Positions 22,134-30,142 are shown, counted from the stretch's first letter. The stretch: 64,000 nucleotides of DNA from Nematostella vectensis (GCF_932526225.1 NC_064046.1:10379719-10443718), one strand, 5' to 3'. Notes: generated by a model from the letters alone, not told the origin. Numbers and translations are program-made.

Positions 22134-22885
22134 TCTCTCCTCTGCACGTGGTGGGCACAGGCAATAAAGGCTCGTCGATAGGCTTGGGTGTAGTCTAGTG
22201 GGGGGAGAGTGCTTTGACGCGAGATTGATTCTCGTAGTCGACGCATGTACCCTTGGCGATTCAATTCGTAGGTTTCTCGTTCCACGTGGCCTTCAGGGGG
22301 TGGGGGTGGAATGACGTTTTCGATTTCCCAATGGTAATCGTGATCGTGAATAGATCCGTTGTTGGTGTCGAGGGGTAGCCACAGCAAGGTTCCATACATG
22401 GATATATTTCGGTCATCGTTGGGGGTGGTCAAGACGGGGCATTGGGGAAGCAAGAGGGGGAGTTCCATGTCGTGTCTGTTCTCGCGGAGGGTCTTAAGGG
22501 TGGCTTTGTGTTTGCATTGTTCACACAGTACCCCAATGTGAAAGGGGTCCTTGAGGTGAGCGGGGTAAATGTTCACAAATTGTTTGTAACGGTTTATGGC
22601 CGATTGAGCCTTTCGTTTTTCTTCGAGGACAATTTGGTCAGCGGGGAGATTGGCGTTCTTTGGGGTGAAATCACTGGCTATCCACAGCACCACTTCTTGG
22701 TGGTAGAGGTAAAGTTCTTTTCGACAGTGGGGGCAGGTAGACCGTGGTGTTAGGTGAGCGAGTACCCATTTCCACATACAGGGGTGATGGCAGGGTTGCT
22801 TACAGCAGGGGAGTAGTTCCATGAGTTCGTCATCTCCTTCACAACAGATGATAAAAGTCATATGGTCAGCCATGTTGTTGGTCAT
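22097..22885 (-). CDS. RING-type zinc-finger protein (262 aa as read)
   Basis: Starts at ATG 22885, 31 nt below a TATAAAAG box. Residues 14-54 hold CC, CC, CHHPC and CPHC with the Trp pair after HxxC (CHHPCMWKW). This is a RING-CH/H2-like zinc site, as in viral and host E3 ubiquitin ligases. A second CxxC (CEQCKHK) lies near residue 120, and the rest is unrecognised. It faces the opposite-strand gene at 23341 across a shared promoter region. An E3 ligase role is inference from the fold pattern. The spacing is not a perfect canonical RING. Confidence 0.65.
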   Translation of the reverse strand: MTNNMADHMTFIICCEGDDELMELLPCCKQPCHHPCMWKWVLAHLTPRSTCPHCRKELYLYHQEVVLWIASDFTPKNANLPADQIVLEEKRKAQSAINRYKQFVNIYPAHLKDPFHIGVLCEQCKHKATLKTLRENRHDMELPLLLPQCPVLTTPNDDRNISMYGTLLWLPLDTNNGSIHDHDYHWEIENVIPPPPPEGHVERETYELNRQGYMRRLRESISRQSTLPPLDYTQAYRRAFIACAHHVQRREWNWESDDQYHP

Positions 22886-23119
22886 GGTGTGAGAGTGAGT
22901 GAGCGGGTGTTCTGACTTTTATACTGTTCGGAAAGGATGACGTCATGGTAAGGCATTGGTCGAAATTCGTGGTGCTGGTCTCTGATTGGTTTAAAATGTT
23001 TTCGCGCCACGATGGCGGTCTGTGATTGGTTCTTACCGAGTCTAGGTTTCTGATTGGTCCGAGAGTGTATAAATAGCGAGGTTTCGCTTTTGTTTTTTTC
23101 TATAGTACCCTAACCACCG
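22886..23119. promoter_or_regulatory. Divergent early-type promoter with CRE, CCAAT, E2F and TATA sites
   Basis: Between the two divergent genes lie a minus-strand TATAAAAG (22916-22923), a perfect CRE TGACGTCA (22938-22945), four inverted CCAAT boxes (ATTGG at 22955, 22985, 23035, 23054), an E2F-type site TTTCGCGC (23000-23007) and a plus-strand TATAAATAG (23068-23076). Such a combination is known from adenovirus early promoters, which use host ATF/CREB, NF-Y and E2F. Function is inferred from the motifs alone. Confidence 0.6.
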
Positions 23120-23340
23120 ATGTGGAAGGAAGCTCTTGTTTCTTTTACCCGAGGGTATTCGTTTGAGCTTGGTTTTTTCGTGAGCGTTCGCCTTTCCCTT
23201 TTTTTGTTATGTTGGGAAGTGTCGGAGTGGGTGAGGGACATGATGATGCCGGAAGAGAAGAAGGGAGTGGAGTCAGAGTGAACTATGCCGTTGCTGGTGA
23301 TGCTACTACTGCTGCTGGTGCATTTCCTGATGGATCTGCC

Positions 23341-23945
23341 ATGGAAGGCATTCTTCACAATATCAAGGGTATTCTTGATTTTGATGGCTTTACAGTGAAT
23401 AAGGAGTTTTGGTGCAAGAAGCGGCGTTTTGCCATCACGACGGCGAAGTGGTGGGTAAACATTTTTCCTTCCCTATTGCATTTAATAAACTCTCGGCCAG
23501 TGACCAGAGATCTGCTCGTTACGTTACTCGACACATCATGAAAATGAACTTTGACCTTACACCCAAATCGAGCGTCCCACACACGGAACTGAACCGTGTC
23601 GTCAAGGGGTGGTATGAGCTCTATGGTCAAGGTGGGATCGTGGCGCACAAGGGAGGTGACTGTGAGCGCAAGGTGTTGCAAGAGCTTGGTATACTTCACG
23701 TGAATTTGGAACTGTTTAATTGCCCCCAATACGAAGCTTTATTGGCCTATTACGATTCCATCACGCCTCATATGAACTTTTTATGGGACATTAGCGCAAA
23801 GATGTGTGGGTATCACCTTTACCAACCGGGTGGCATGACTCCCGTTCATTGCCCTAGAGCCGAAGTCTATGTGTTTGCCAAGTGGCTTAAGGAAAAACAA
23901 CGAGTGTATAGTAGACCTTCACACTATTTTGAAACTACTGTGTAA
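23341..23945 (+). pseudogene. Exonuclease-fold-like viral gene with one frameshift
   Basis: The only plus-strand gene of the island. The first frame (open from ATG 23209, domain start at ATG 23341) has ILDFDGFTVNKEFWC. The reading then moves to the next frame near 23415 and continues to 23945 with HKGGDCERKVLQELGI, VNLELFNCPQYEAL and HCPRAEVYVFAKWL. The D-x-D-G start and later acidic/His motifs suggest an RNase H-like or DnaQ-like nuclease, which is a tentative call. An AAGAAG run at the frame change suggests a one-base indel; no classical slippery heptamer is present. A TATA box lies at 23068. Confidence 0.55.
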
Positions 23946-23990
23946 AAAAGAACAAAAGGGACACCCCGTTAGGGTTTTTTGTAAAAACGT

Positions 23991-23996
23991 TTTATT
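23991..23996 (-). terminator. Polyadenylation signal AATAAA
   Basis: AATAAA on the minus strand 45 nt beyond the stop of the 24041-24574 gene, in the convergent gap to the plus-strand nuclease-like gene. Confidence 0.55.
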
Positions 23997-24040
23997 GTTA
24001 TTATTAAAGAAAGAATGTTGTAACAATACATGGGTCTTTT

Positions 24041-24574
24041 TTAAAAATGTTCCGAAGGGTTGGTTTTTCCAGGGTGTTGGTCTTGCGGTGGTGATTTGAT
24101 GTCTGGGAGAAAGGGGTCCCAATTGACGTGTTCCTCTTCACGTGTGCTTTTTGGCGTCTTATCGGGAGTCATGGGTAGGCGTCGCCGTCGTTTTCCTTTT
24201 CGGATGTCTCGGTGGGAGGGGACTGAGGCGGGTGTGCCCGTGGGTGGTGAGGGAAGAAGTGGCTGTTCAGCTTGAGAAGGTGGTGATGGAAGGGTTGGGA
24301 GGGGTGTAGCGGGACTAACCACGGGTCTTGGCGCTCGAGTATGTTTGACTTGGTCCATCCATTTCAGATGTTGGCTTAACACTTGCTCGTAGCGCCGTAC
24401 TTTTATGTCTAACGGCAAGGACGTATTTTCCAAGATGGAGCGCATTTCCCCATCCAGTCTTGCCATGGCACGGTATTGCGGGGCTGTGTTAACGTTATTT
24501 TGCACCATCATCATCTTGACCATGTATTCGGGGATCATGGCCATGCGGTGTGCTCCTCCTTTTTGCGTGGTCAT
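24041..24574 (-). CDS. Unknown viral protein, Pro-rich with basic patch (177 aa)
   Basis: ATG at 24574, 49 nt below a TATAAATAG box. The N-terminal half looks helical and Met-rich (PEYMVKMMMVQNNV, QYRAMARLDGEMRSIL, KVRRYEQVLSQHLKWM). The C-terminal half is disordered, Pro/Ser-rich, with a nuclear-localisation-like KGKRRRRLPM. The position, among virion genes, suggests a minor core or scaffold role, but I do not recognise a family. Confidence 0.6.
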   Translation of the reverse strand: MTTQKGGAHRMAMIPEYMVKMMMVQNNVNTAPQYRAMARLDGEMRSILENTSLPLDIKVRRYEQVLSQHLKWMDQVKHTRAPRPVVSPATPLPTLPSPPSQAEQPLLPSPPTGTPASVPSHRDIRKGKRRRRLPMTPDKTPKSTREEEHVNWDPFLPDIKSPPQDQHPGKTNPSEHF

Positions 24575-24622
24575 GGTGATCGCGGTTGGGTGTGACTGTG
24601 GTGAGAGTACAAGGGTACCCTA

Positions 24623-24631
24623 CTATTTATA
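24623..24631 (-). promoter_or_regulatory. TATAAATAG box for the 24574 gene
   Basis: Lies 7 nt after the stop of the upstream gene (24638) and 49 nt before the ATG. Confidence 0.6.
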
Positions 24632-24637
24632 GTTTTT

Positions 24638-24988
24638 TCAGATTTTGTCGATGGCTTTTTTCAAGACGGGTGTGGCTGCTGTGGCGGCTAGAGCCCCAAG
24701 TAAGAGGGCTGTGAGAAAACCACCACGCTGGCTTGTTATTGCACGTTTTCGTGTCCCATTGGCTATTCTCTTGTTGGCCAGGGTACGTAATCGGACCAAG
24801 TTGGGTTTTAGTCTTTTCTGGTGGGCGCGTGGAACATTGAGGTTTCCCTTGAGAAGGTTTTTGGCAGTTTCGCTTAAAGCATTGACTTGTTCCGGGGCAG
24901 CATTGGCCAAGAGGCGCTGGCGTGTTTGTCCTCTGGAATTTGAAAGCACCTGTAGAAAACGCGCGTTCCTTCTCATGCGGGTCGACAT
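24638..24988 (-). CDS. pX/mu-like basic virion protein (116 aa)
   Basis: ATG at 24988. Highly basic N-terminal two thirds (RMRRNARFLQVL, RKRAIT) with a helix pattern ALSETAKNLLKGN, then QRGGF and a hydrophobic segment LLLGALAATAATP near the C-terminus. This small basic protein with a terminal hydrophobic stretch is the type called pX/mu-like or amphipathic core protein in Polintons and adintoviruses. It probably binds DNA or membranes in the virion; the exact role is inferred. Confidence 0.6.
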   Translation of the reverse strand: MSTRMRRNARFLQVLSNSRGQTRQRLLANAAPEQVNALSETAKNLLKGNLNVPRAHQKRLKPNLVRLRTLANKRIANGTRKRAITSQRGGFLTALLLGALAATAATPVLKKAIDKI

Positions 24989-25020
24989 GGTGAAATGAGC
25001 TAACGTGTCGGTGGCGTTGG

Positions 25021-25029
25021 CTATTTATA
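25021..25029 (-). promoter_or_regulatory. TATAAATAG box for the pX-like gene
   Basis: Identical nine bases to the box at 24623-24631, 33 nt above the ATG at 24988. Confidence 0.6.
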
Positions 25030-25156
25030 GTTTTTTTCCCATCATACCCAGCGTGTTCTTCCTTGAGACGCTTGCCCACGACCTCGTTGGTAGGTTTGAA
25101 GAAACCAATCATCTGAGAGGAAGGGTGGTTGTATCCCTCCACCTCGTTGCCCCCCG

Positions 25157-26100
25157 TTACCAATGACGCGCCGGGTGGTGGTGCATTTGGTTTTGGTGTT
25201 GGTAGCCCCCTATGGCCACGACTCTTGCGGGTGGTACATTTTTTTGTGGTCTTGGTCCTACCGCCCTACCGCGGGAAGAGGCGCGACTTCTAGGAGTGGA
25301 TGGAAGGGAGGTAGAAGCAAGGCTCCCCAACGAAGACCTCGTCCCTGGTGGTGTGGTGGAGGGTGTGGCAGGGGTGCGGGTACGGCTTCTTGAACGACTT
25401 CTAGGAGGAGGAGGGGGTGGAAGTGAAGGAGGCGCAAGGCTCCCCAACGATGATAGTAGTGAGCTACGACTACTACGACGGCTTCCTGCAGGGGTACCTG
25501 CGGCTGCTGTGAAGGCCTCGAGCAAATTGGTGCGTCGTGGGGGTGTTTTCTTTTTGGTGGTGAGACGTCCCTGGGCACTACCCGCTCGTCGCCGGGGCAC
25601 CGAGATTCGTCGCCGCCCTTTGGGTGTGTCGTCGCGAGATCGACGATCGTGGTGTGAACGACGGTGGGGTGCGTTGCAGGCTCCCCAACGAAGATCTCAT
25701 CCCAGGTGATGCTAGTGAGGTACTGCTGCTGCTTCGACTTGCTGCAGGGGTACCAGCGGACGCTGTGAAGGCTTCGAGCAAATTGGTGCGTCGTGGGGGT
25801 GTTTTCTTTTTGCTGGTGAGGCGTCCCTGGGCACTACCCGCTCGTCGCCGGGGGTACCGAGATTCGTCGCCGTTTTTTGGGTGTGTCGCTGCGTCGTCGC
25901 GAGATCGACGATCGGGGTGTGAACGACGGTGGGGTGCGTCGCGGTGAACTGGTCGCCAAGGGTGACAGGGTTGAAAAGGATAGGGGAGATGGGAACTCGA
26001 GGGGTACCCCAAACTCGTCTCTATGAATCGTGGATATAGCTGCAGAGGAGGAGAGGGAGGAGGAAGACGTGGAGGAAAGGGGGCTCACCCCTTCTGGTGG
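25157..26100 (-). pseudogene. Arg/Ser/Pro-rich viral protein with internal tandem duplication, frameshifted
   Basis: Two copies of a segment of about 255 bp (around 25518-25617 and 25772-25870, extending on both sides) encode RRAGSAQGRLT, KKKTPPRRTNLLEAFTA and then Ser/Arg/Pro-rich tails such as RSRSRSRTRTP. The reading shifts between frames at the copy junctions (frames ending 25834, 25578 and 25157), so no single ORF covers it. The basic low-complexity composition suggests a core or DNA-binding protein. The start is unresolved: the apparent start at 26088 is GTG. Confidence 0.5.
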
Positions 26101-26233
26101 TGTGGGGGTGTGACACCATGGCGTCGATTCAATTGGGCTACTGCTCTGTAGCGTGCACGGGCGCTTGCTGTGGGACGTACACGTACACGTGTTATCCCAC
26201 CACGTGGACCTCTTCCTCGTACCCTTGCCATCG

Positions 26234-26656
26234 TCAACTGAAACGGATGGTCTTCCTTCCGCCTCTATTTATACTTTTCTTCTTCGTCTTTGTCTTCTTT
26301 TTTCTTCCCATTCCGAGTTGTCTTTTGATAGAAATCAAAGAGCGTACCAAGGGTGTTTTTGGGGGCTGCATGTTTTTGGGGATTTTTGATATAGCCTCTA
26401 GTAAATTATCATCAGCCACGTGTTTGTCGTCCAGGTCCTTACTCTTTGAGTAGGCAATGTCGTGTTTTTGGCATAAGGCGTCCAAGATGTTGATAGGGTT
26501 ACTTATGCTCGGGTTGGACGAGTTTAACCTTTGGCGGAGTCTCGTACCAGGGCCACAGTAGTTGTAGCTCGGGGTGCGTAAGTGGATCTCTCCTAATCTT
26601 GCGAGTTGACGTTGGATGTCAAATTGATGACGTCGTTGACGTGACATGATTGTCAT
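26234..26656 (-). CDS. Phospholipase A2-like virion protein (140 aa)
   Basis: Residues 31-38 are YNYCGPGT, the calcium-binding loop, and HD at 65-66 within CQKHDIAYSKSKD is the catalytic pair, as in parvovirus VP1-type PLA2. The C-terminal 30 residues are very basic (GRKKKTKTKKK). Proteins of this type are known from Polintons, adintoviruses and parvoviruses, where the enzyme helps particles leave endosomes. The ATG at 26656 lies only 25 nt below the TATA box, so the second ATG at 26647 (MSRQRR) could be the true start. Confidence 0.85.
   Translation of the reverse strand: MTIMSRQRRHQFDIQRQLARLGEIHLRTPSYNYCGPGTRLRQRLNSSNPSISNPINILDALCQKHDIAYSKSKDLDDKHVADDNLLEAISKIPKNMQPPKTPLVRSLISIKRQLGMGRKKKTKTKKKSINRGGRKTIRFS
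26264..26272 (-). promoter_or_regulatory. TATAAATAG box inside the 3' end of the PLA2 gene
   Basis: Same box as the others, placed within the last 40 nt of the PLA2-like coding region. It would serve the Arg/Ser-rich gene downstream, implying overlapping transcription units. Confidence 0.5.
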
Positions 26657-26680
26657 TGGTCTGGCTTTTTTTAGTTCGTG

Positions 26681-26689
26681 CTATTTATA
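26681..26689 (-). promoter_or_regulatory. TATAAATAG box for the PLA2-like gene
   Basis: Lies 5 nt after the ATPase stop codon (26695) and 25-34 nt above the two candidate ATGs of the PLA2-like gene. Confidence 0.6.
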
Positions 26690-26694
26690 CTTTT

Positions 26695-27300
26695 TTAGGA
26701 GCGTACACGTACATGGGGTATTGGTTGGGGAAGATGTGAGAACGTAGACGACAAGCGTCGGGTTTCTTGGCCATGAGGTTCTTGTGTGGCTTGTCGGTAC
26801 GCGTCCATCACGTAATCTAACTGTCCTGGGAACGCTTGCTGGGCCAGCATCCAAACACCCAATTGGTTCCTCGGGTCTTTGAACAACACAAAGTAATGGC
26901 CGTTGATGGAAGCGGTACGTGATTTTCCTCCAGGGAATAAATTCTGTGACAAAAATAGGCTGGTGATGTCGTGATGGTGAGATTCTTGGGTAAATACTTT
27001 CACCACCCGATCGATTTGGTCCATCAGATCGTCCATGATGAGCAAACCTGGGGTATCGTGTTTTCCAAATAGATCTGTGATGGAGTCGGGTAAACCCCAA
27101 TGGAATTCGACACCCAATCGGCGTTGCATCGTGCCAAATAAGGGTTGCCATTCCCCGTAACAATAGACGATTTTTCGAAATTGTTTGTCAAAGGCTTTAG
27201 GGGCTTGTTGCAACAAGGCATGGACCCAGGTGGTTTTCCCCGATTGACTCGGTCCCACCACCATGACCGCGCAGGGACAACGAAATCGACGATCGTCCAT
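26695..27300 (-). CDS. FtsK/HerA-type genome-packaging ATPase (201 aa)
   Basis: First ATG is at 27300 (the open frame extends to 27384, but its first codon is TTG). Residues 16-23 are GPSQSGKT (Walker A), residues 86-91 are LLIMDD (Walker B), and FLSQNLF follows as a sensor-like strand. Length and motif spacing fit the A32/FtsK-type ATPases of Polintons, which pump DNA into capsids. It lies directly after the protease gene in the virion cluster. Confidence 0.85.
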   Translation of the reverse strand: MDDRRFRCPCAVMVVGPSQSGKTTWVHALLQQAPKAFDKQFRKIVYCYGEWQPLFGTMQRRLGVEFHWGLPDSITDLFGKHDTPGLLIMDDLMDQIDRVVKVFTQESHHHDITSLFLSQNLFPGGKSRTASINGHYFVLFKDPRNQLGVWMLAQQAFPGQLDYVMDAYRQATQEPHGQETRRLSSTFSHLPQPIPHVRVRS

Positions 27301-27334
27301 GCTGGCTCGAGACCACCAGGTAAATGATCGTTCC

Positions 27335-27360
27335 CCCTCCACCTCGTTACCCTTATAAGG
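27335..27360 (-). promoter_or_regulatory. Shared upstream motif and CArG/TATA-like box before the ATPase gene
   Basis: The palindrome CCTTATAAGG (27351-27360) fits a CArG box or TATA-like element about 50 nt above the ATG at 27300. It adjoins CCCTCCACCTCGTTACC, which recurs with one change at 25135-25151 upstream of the pX-like gene. Confidence 0.4.
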
Positions 27361-27387
27361 ATAATAAAACCACAGTGAGCCCAAACA

Positions 27388-27393
27388 TTTATT
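27388..27393 (-). terminator. Polyadenylation signal AATAAA after the protease gene
   Basis: AATAAA on the minus strand within a TTATTATTATT tract, about 35 nt beyond the protease stop (27428). Confidence 0.55.
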
Positions 27394-27427
27394 ATTATTA
27401 TTATTACAGGATTTTTTTAAGGGCGTG

Positions 27428-27997
27428 CTAACGGACTAAATGGTGCTGAGGTACAGCACACTGACGCCAAGAACAATACGGCGCACGTCGTCGCCGTTGT
27501 TGTCGTGATAAAGCTCTCACGTGGAACGTGTCGTGTACAAACGAGCACACTACTTGATCGTTCCAATCGGTGTGCGGGGTTAACATTGCGGTAATGTCTT
27601 GCAAGGACTTGTTGCGAACACGGTGCCATAAAAAGTACAGGCAGTATTGTCCACATACAGCCGAGTCTAATGCTTGAAGTTGGCGTTGGTTCGTCACGAC
27701 GGGTGGTGGTCGTAGAGCACAGAAGTTGGTCATGGCGCGTCCGTACGCACTTGGAGGAAACCCAAAACTGTCCCACCATTCGCAGTGGTCTGGCGTAAAG
27801 TACACGGCCAACCAATGGCTTCCCGGTTTGTCGCTAGGGTCCACATTCACAATGTAGGCGGCGTCACCGTTTCCATCCTCTGGAATGATGGTGGGTAGAC
27901 GATCCGAGGGGAACACCCCTTCAAACACAGATTCTATGTAGGGGTCACTACGGGCCATGGCTTCCAACTCTTCGGTTCTCATGGCGTCAGACTCCAT
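27428..27997 (-). CDS. Adenain-like cysteine protease (189 aa)
   Basis: ATG at 27997. The catalytic set of adenovirus-type proteases is visible: His61 in GSHWLAVY, Asp76 in WWDSFG, Gln108 and Cys115 in QALDSAVCGQYC (the Gln-to-Cys spacing of seven is that of adenain). Size is close to the family norm of about 200 residues. It would cleave capsid and core precursors during maturation. It follows the major capsid gene with a 58-nt gap that has no TATA box, so the two may be co-transcribed. Confidence 0.9.
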   Translation of the reverse strand: MESDAMRTEELEAMARSDPYIESVFEGVFPSDRLPTIIPEDGNGDAAYIVNVDPSDKPGSHWLAVYFTPDHCEWWDSFGFPPSAYGRAMTNFCALRPPPVVTNQRQLQALDSAVCGQYCLYFLWHRVRNKSLQDITAMLTPHTDWNDQVVCSFVHDTFHVRALSRQQRRRRAPYCSWRQCAVPQHHLVR

Positions 27998-28055
27998 CAG
28001 TCTTGTTCTTCCCCAACCGTCATCCTTTTTTTTTTTCAGCCTTGGATGTCGTAGA

Positions 28056-29366
28056 TCACATTACGTAAGGGGTCATTTCCATATTGTTGTTGAACTCTCC
28101 GTAGATGACGACGGACATCACCGTGGTGGTGGCAGCATTGAATGAGAGCGCAAGGTTTACCGTGCCTTTATATTGAGGGTGGTAGTACTCCGACGCCGCG
28201 TTTCCAGCGCCTGTGAAATCGTAGACCAGTAGTCCGTAGCCTTTTTCGAACTCCTCCCTGCTGACGTTCAGCCCACCACCGCGAAACGTGCCGCACACAT
28301 TGTCAAACAGCATGTGGTACAAATCCACTCCTTTGCCATCCACCCTGCTGAGCGCGTTGTAAGGGGTCTCTTCACCGTCCACGGTCACCTTGATGTCGGT
28401 CAGTTTGCTGTCCAGCTGGAAATTGAAGGGGTTCTTGGTGTTATCTCCGTTGTATGCTGCATCCTCGACGAATCCGAAGATCATCCTTTTTGGAACGAGT
28501 CCATTGAATAGGTTCGTGGCTTCGAAGGAGCGTACACCGTTGAGGATCTGCCGAGTTTTCACCACTGCTGACGTTAGTGGATACATGCTCATCTTGGGGG
28601 AGGAGGGAGAATGCATGATCTTCGTATGGGATAACCTGACGCTGTCGGAGGGTGTGACGTGGTACAGACGTAGGAGGGCTGACTCAACTTTGTATTTTTC
28701 AGCAGGGGCCGTTGATCCTGACATGAGGCAGAACTTGGGTTCGTGAAGTTCCATTCTGATCTTTAGTTCCATGTTGTTTACCATGTATCGGTTGGAATGG
28801 AATATGTCGCAGAAGAGAGGTCCGGCCAGACCCACCAATTTGCTTTCTGCCGTGTACGCGGCACGACGCATCAATCCTTTGTTGGTGGCGACCCCAGAAC
28901 CGGAACTTGCGACTGCTGTAGTGTCATGTTGTCCAGCGGTATCTTTGTCCCAGAGTGCACATTGCAAGTAGGAATCTTGGGCCTCTCCCGGGTAGTTGAG
29001 GAGTGTCTCGATGAAGGCGCGGTACGCGTACGAGTCCGATTGTAACGTGACGATTTTACCATTAGGATGGATGGTGACTTGCTTGATCATCGAATGCAGG
29101 GCATTGTTGACAAACCCTACTTTATCCCCAACACCAAGAGCAGACCCATCCCCTTTTGTGATCTTAACCACGAGGCGTATGTGTGTTTTCTGGAGGTCGA
29201 TGTAACTCTCGATATTAGGAATGACCCATTCAAGGTGTTTGTCCCCCTTGTCGAAAGGAGTGTAGGGAATGTAACGCCCATTGGCTACAGAGACATCTGT
29301 AGGGGGTAAGGAGAACAAATCCATTTCAGGGTTAACGAGCTGGGCCCATCCTGTAAGACCACTCAT
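28056..29366 (-). CDS. Major capsid protein, double jelly-roll type (436 aa)
   Basis: Intact ORF from ATG 29366. Contains LVNPEMDLFSLPPTDVSV, HLEWVIPNIESYIDLQKT, FVNNALHSMIKQVTIHPNG and YAYRAFIETLLNYPGEA, which are recognisable blocks of Polinton/adintovirus hexon-like proteins. The length is in the range of the family. It forms the trimeric capsomers of an icosahedral shell. It is flanked by the protease and the repeat-rich pVI-like gene. Fully open despite damage elsewhere in the island. Confidence 0.85.
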   Translation of the reverse strand: MSGLTGWAQLVNPEMDLFSLPPTDVSVANGRYIPYTPFDKGDKHLEWVIPNIESYIDLQKTHIRLVVKITKGDGSALGVGDKVGFVNNALHSMIKQVTIHPNGKIVTLQSDSYAYRAFIETLLNYPGEAQDSYLQCALWDKDTAGQHDTTAVASSGSGVATNKGLMRRAAYTAESKLVGLAGPLFCDIFHSNRYMVNNMELKIRMELHEPKFCLMSGSTAPAEKYKVESALLRLYHVTPSDSVRLSHTKIMHSPSSPKMSMYPLTSAVVKTRQILNGVRSFEATNLFNGLVPKRMIFGFVEDAAYNGDNTKNPFNFQLDSKLTDIKVTVDGEETPYNALSRVDGKGVDLYHMLFDNVCGTFRGGGLNVSREEFEKGYGLLVYDFTGAGNAASEYYHPQYKGTVNLALSFNAATTTVMSVVIYGEFNNNMEMTPYVM

Positions 29367-29447
29367 CGTGGTGGTGGAGGAGGAGAAGAGCTCTTCTTCG
29401 TAACAAGTCCGATTACCAACTGAAGTGGGAAAAGTGATGGAGTGGAT

Positions 29448-29456
29448 CTTTATATA
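29448..29456 (-). promoter_or_regulatory. TATATAAAG box for the major capsid gene
   Basis: Located 5 nt after the stop of the pVI-like gene and about 83 nt above the capsid ATG. Confidence 0.5.
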
Positions 29457-29461
29457 TTTTT

Positions 29462-30142
29462 TTAGCCATAGATGTCAGGACTGCGTGCACGTGCCGTTGG
29501 AACAACTCTACGACGACGACGTGGACGTCGGGTGTGTTGGACAGCAGTTGCAGCAATGGGGACCGTCTTGGGTGGAACTCTGATCTTAACAGCCGGGGTC
29601 TTTTTTCTTCCACGGCCACTTTGCCGAGGTGAGATGGCGTAGCCGCGGAAGGCCGGTCCATACCCTCGTTGCGGCGAGATGGCGTAGCCGCGAAAGGCCG
29701 TTCCATACTCCCGTTGCGGCGAGATGGCGTACCCGCGAAAGGCCGGTCCATACCCTCGTTGCGGGGAGATAGCATAACCGCGAAAGGCCGGTCCATACCC
29801 TCGTTGCGGTGAGATGGCGTACCCGCGAAAGGCCGGTCCATACCCTCGTTGCGGTGAGATGGCGTACCCGCGGAAGGCAGGACCACTTCCTGCACCATAC
29901 CCCAACTGCGGCGAGATAAGGTAGCCACGGGAGGCTGGGCCACCCAATCCGTTCCCACTTTGTCTCCATTTTGCGGGGAACATCCCCAAAATAGAAGGGG
30001 CGAGGTCTTGGTCTAGGCGACTGGCTGGGCCAGTGAATCCAGATCCACTCTGTTTTGAGCCAACCCCCCTATGGATGAGATTTTGAGCCAACCCCCCTAT
30101 GGATGGGGCTAAGTTGGCTAAGAAGTGACTTGCGAAAGACAT
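29462..30142 (-). CDS. pVI-like minor protein with 15-residue repeats (226 aa)
   Basis: ATG at 30142. Residues 1-22 (MSFASHFLANLAPSIGGLAQN) can form an amphipathic helix like that of adenovirus pVI. The middle (about residues 75-165) has about six copies of RGYAISPQRGYGPAF (45-bp DNA repeat). The C-terminal 50 residues are basic (RRPRRRRRVV). A pVI-like role (capsid cement and membrane lysis) is inference from position, helix and basic tail. The preceding gene ends only 12 nt upstream. Confidence 0.6.
   Translation of the reverse strand: MSFASHFLANLAPSIGGLAQNLIHRGVGSKQSGSGFTGPASRLDQDLAPSILGMFPAKWRQSGNGLGGPASRGYLISPQLGYGAGSGPAFRGYAISPQRGYGPAFRGYAISPQRGYGPAFRGYAISPQRGYGPAFRGYAISPQREYGTAFRGYAISPQRGYGPAFRGYAISPRQSGRGRKKTPAVKIRVPPKTVPIAATAVQHTRRPRRRRRVVPTARARSPDIYG
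29640..29880. repeat. 45-bp in-frame minisatellite in the pVI-like gene
   Basis: About six imperfect copies of a 45-bp unit with core AAAGGCCGGTCCATACCC. The unit is a multiple of three, so copy-number change keeps the frame. Confidence 0.85.

Noticed and set aside
23405-23425. Programmed -1 ribosomal frameshift in the nuclease-like gene
   Set aside because: No X-XXY-YYZ slippery heptamer and no evident pseudoknot; a single-base indel is more likely given the other indels in the island.
27301-27384. N-terminal extension of the packaging ATPase
   Set aside because: The open frame begins with TTG and the first ATG is at 27300; the extension overlaps the promoter-like CCTTATAAGG box.
29413-29969. 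Alternative-frame ORFs with repeats across the pVI-like gene
   Set aside because: The 45-bp repeat keeps other frames open; only the frame from ATG 30142 has the helix, repeat and basic tail order.
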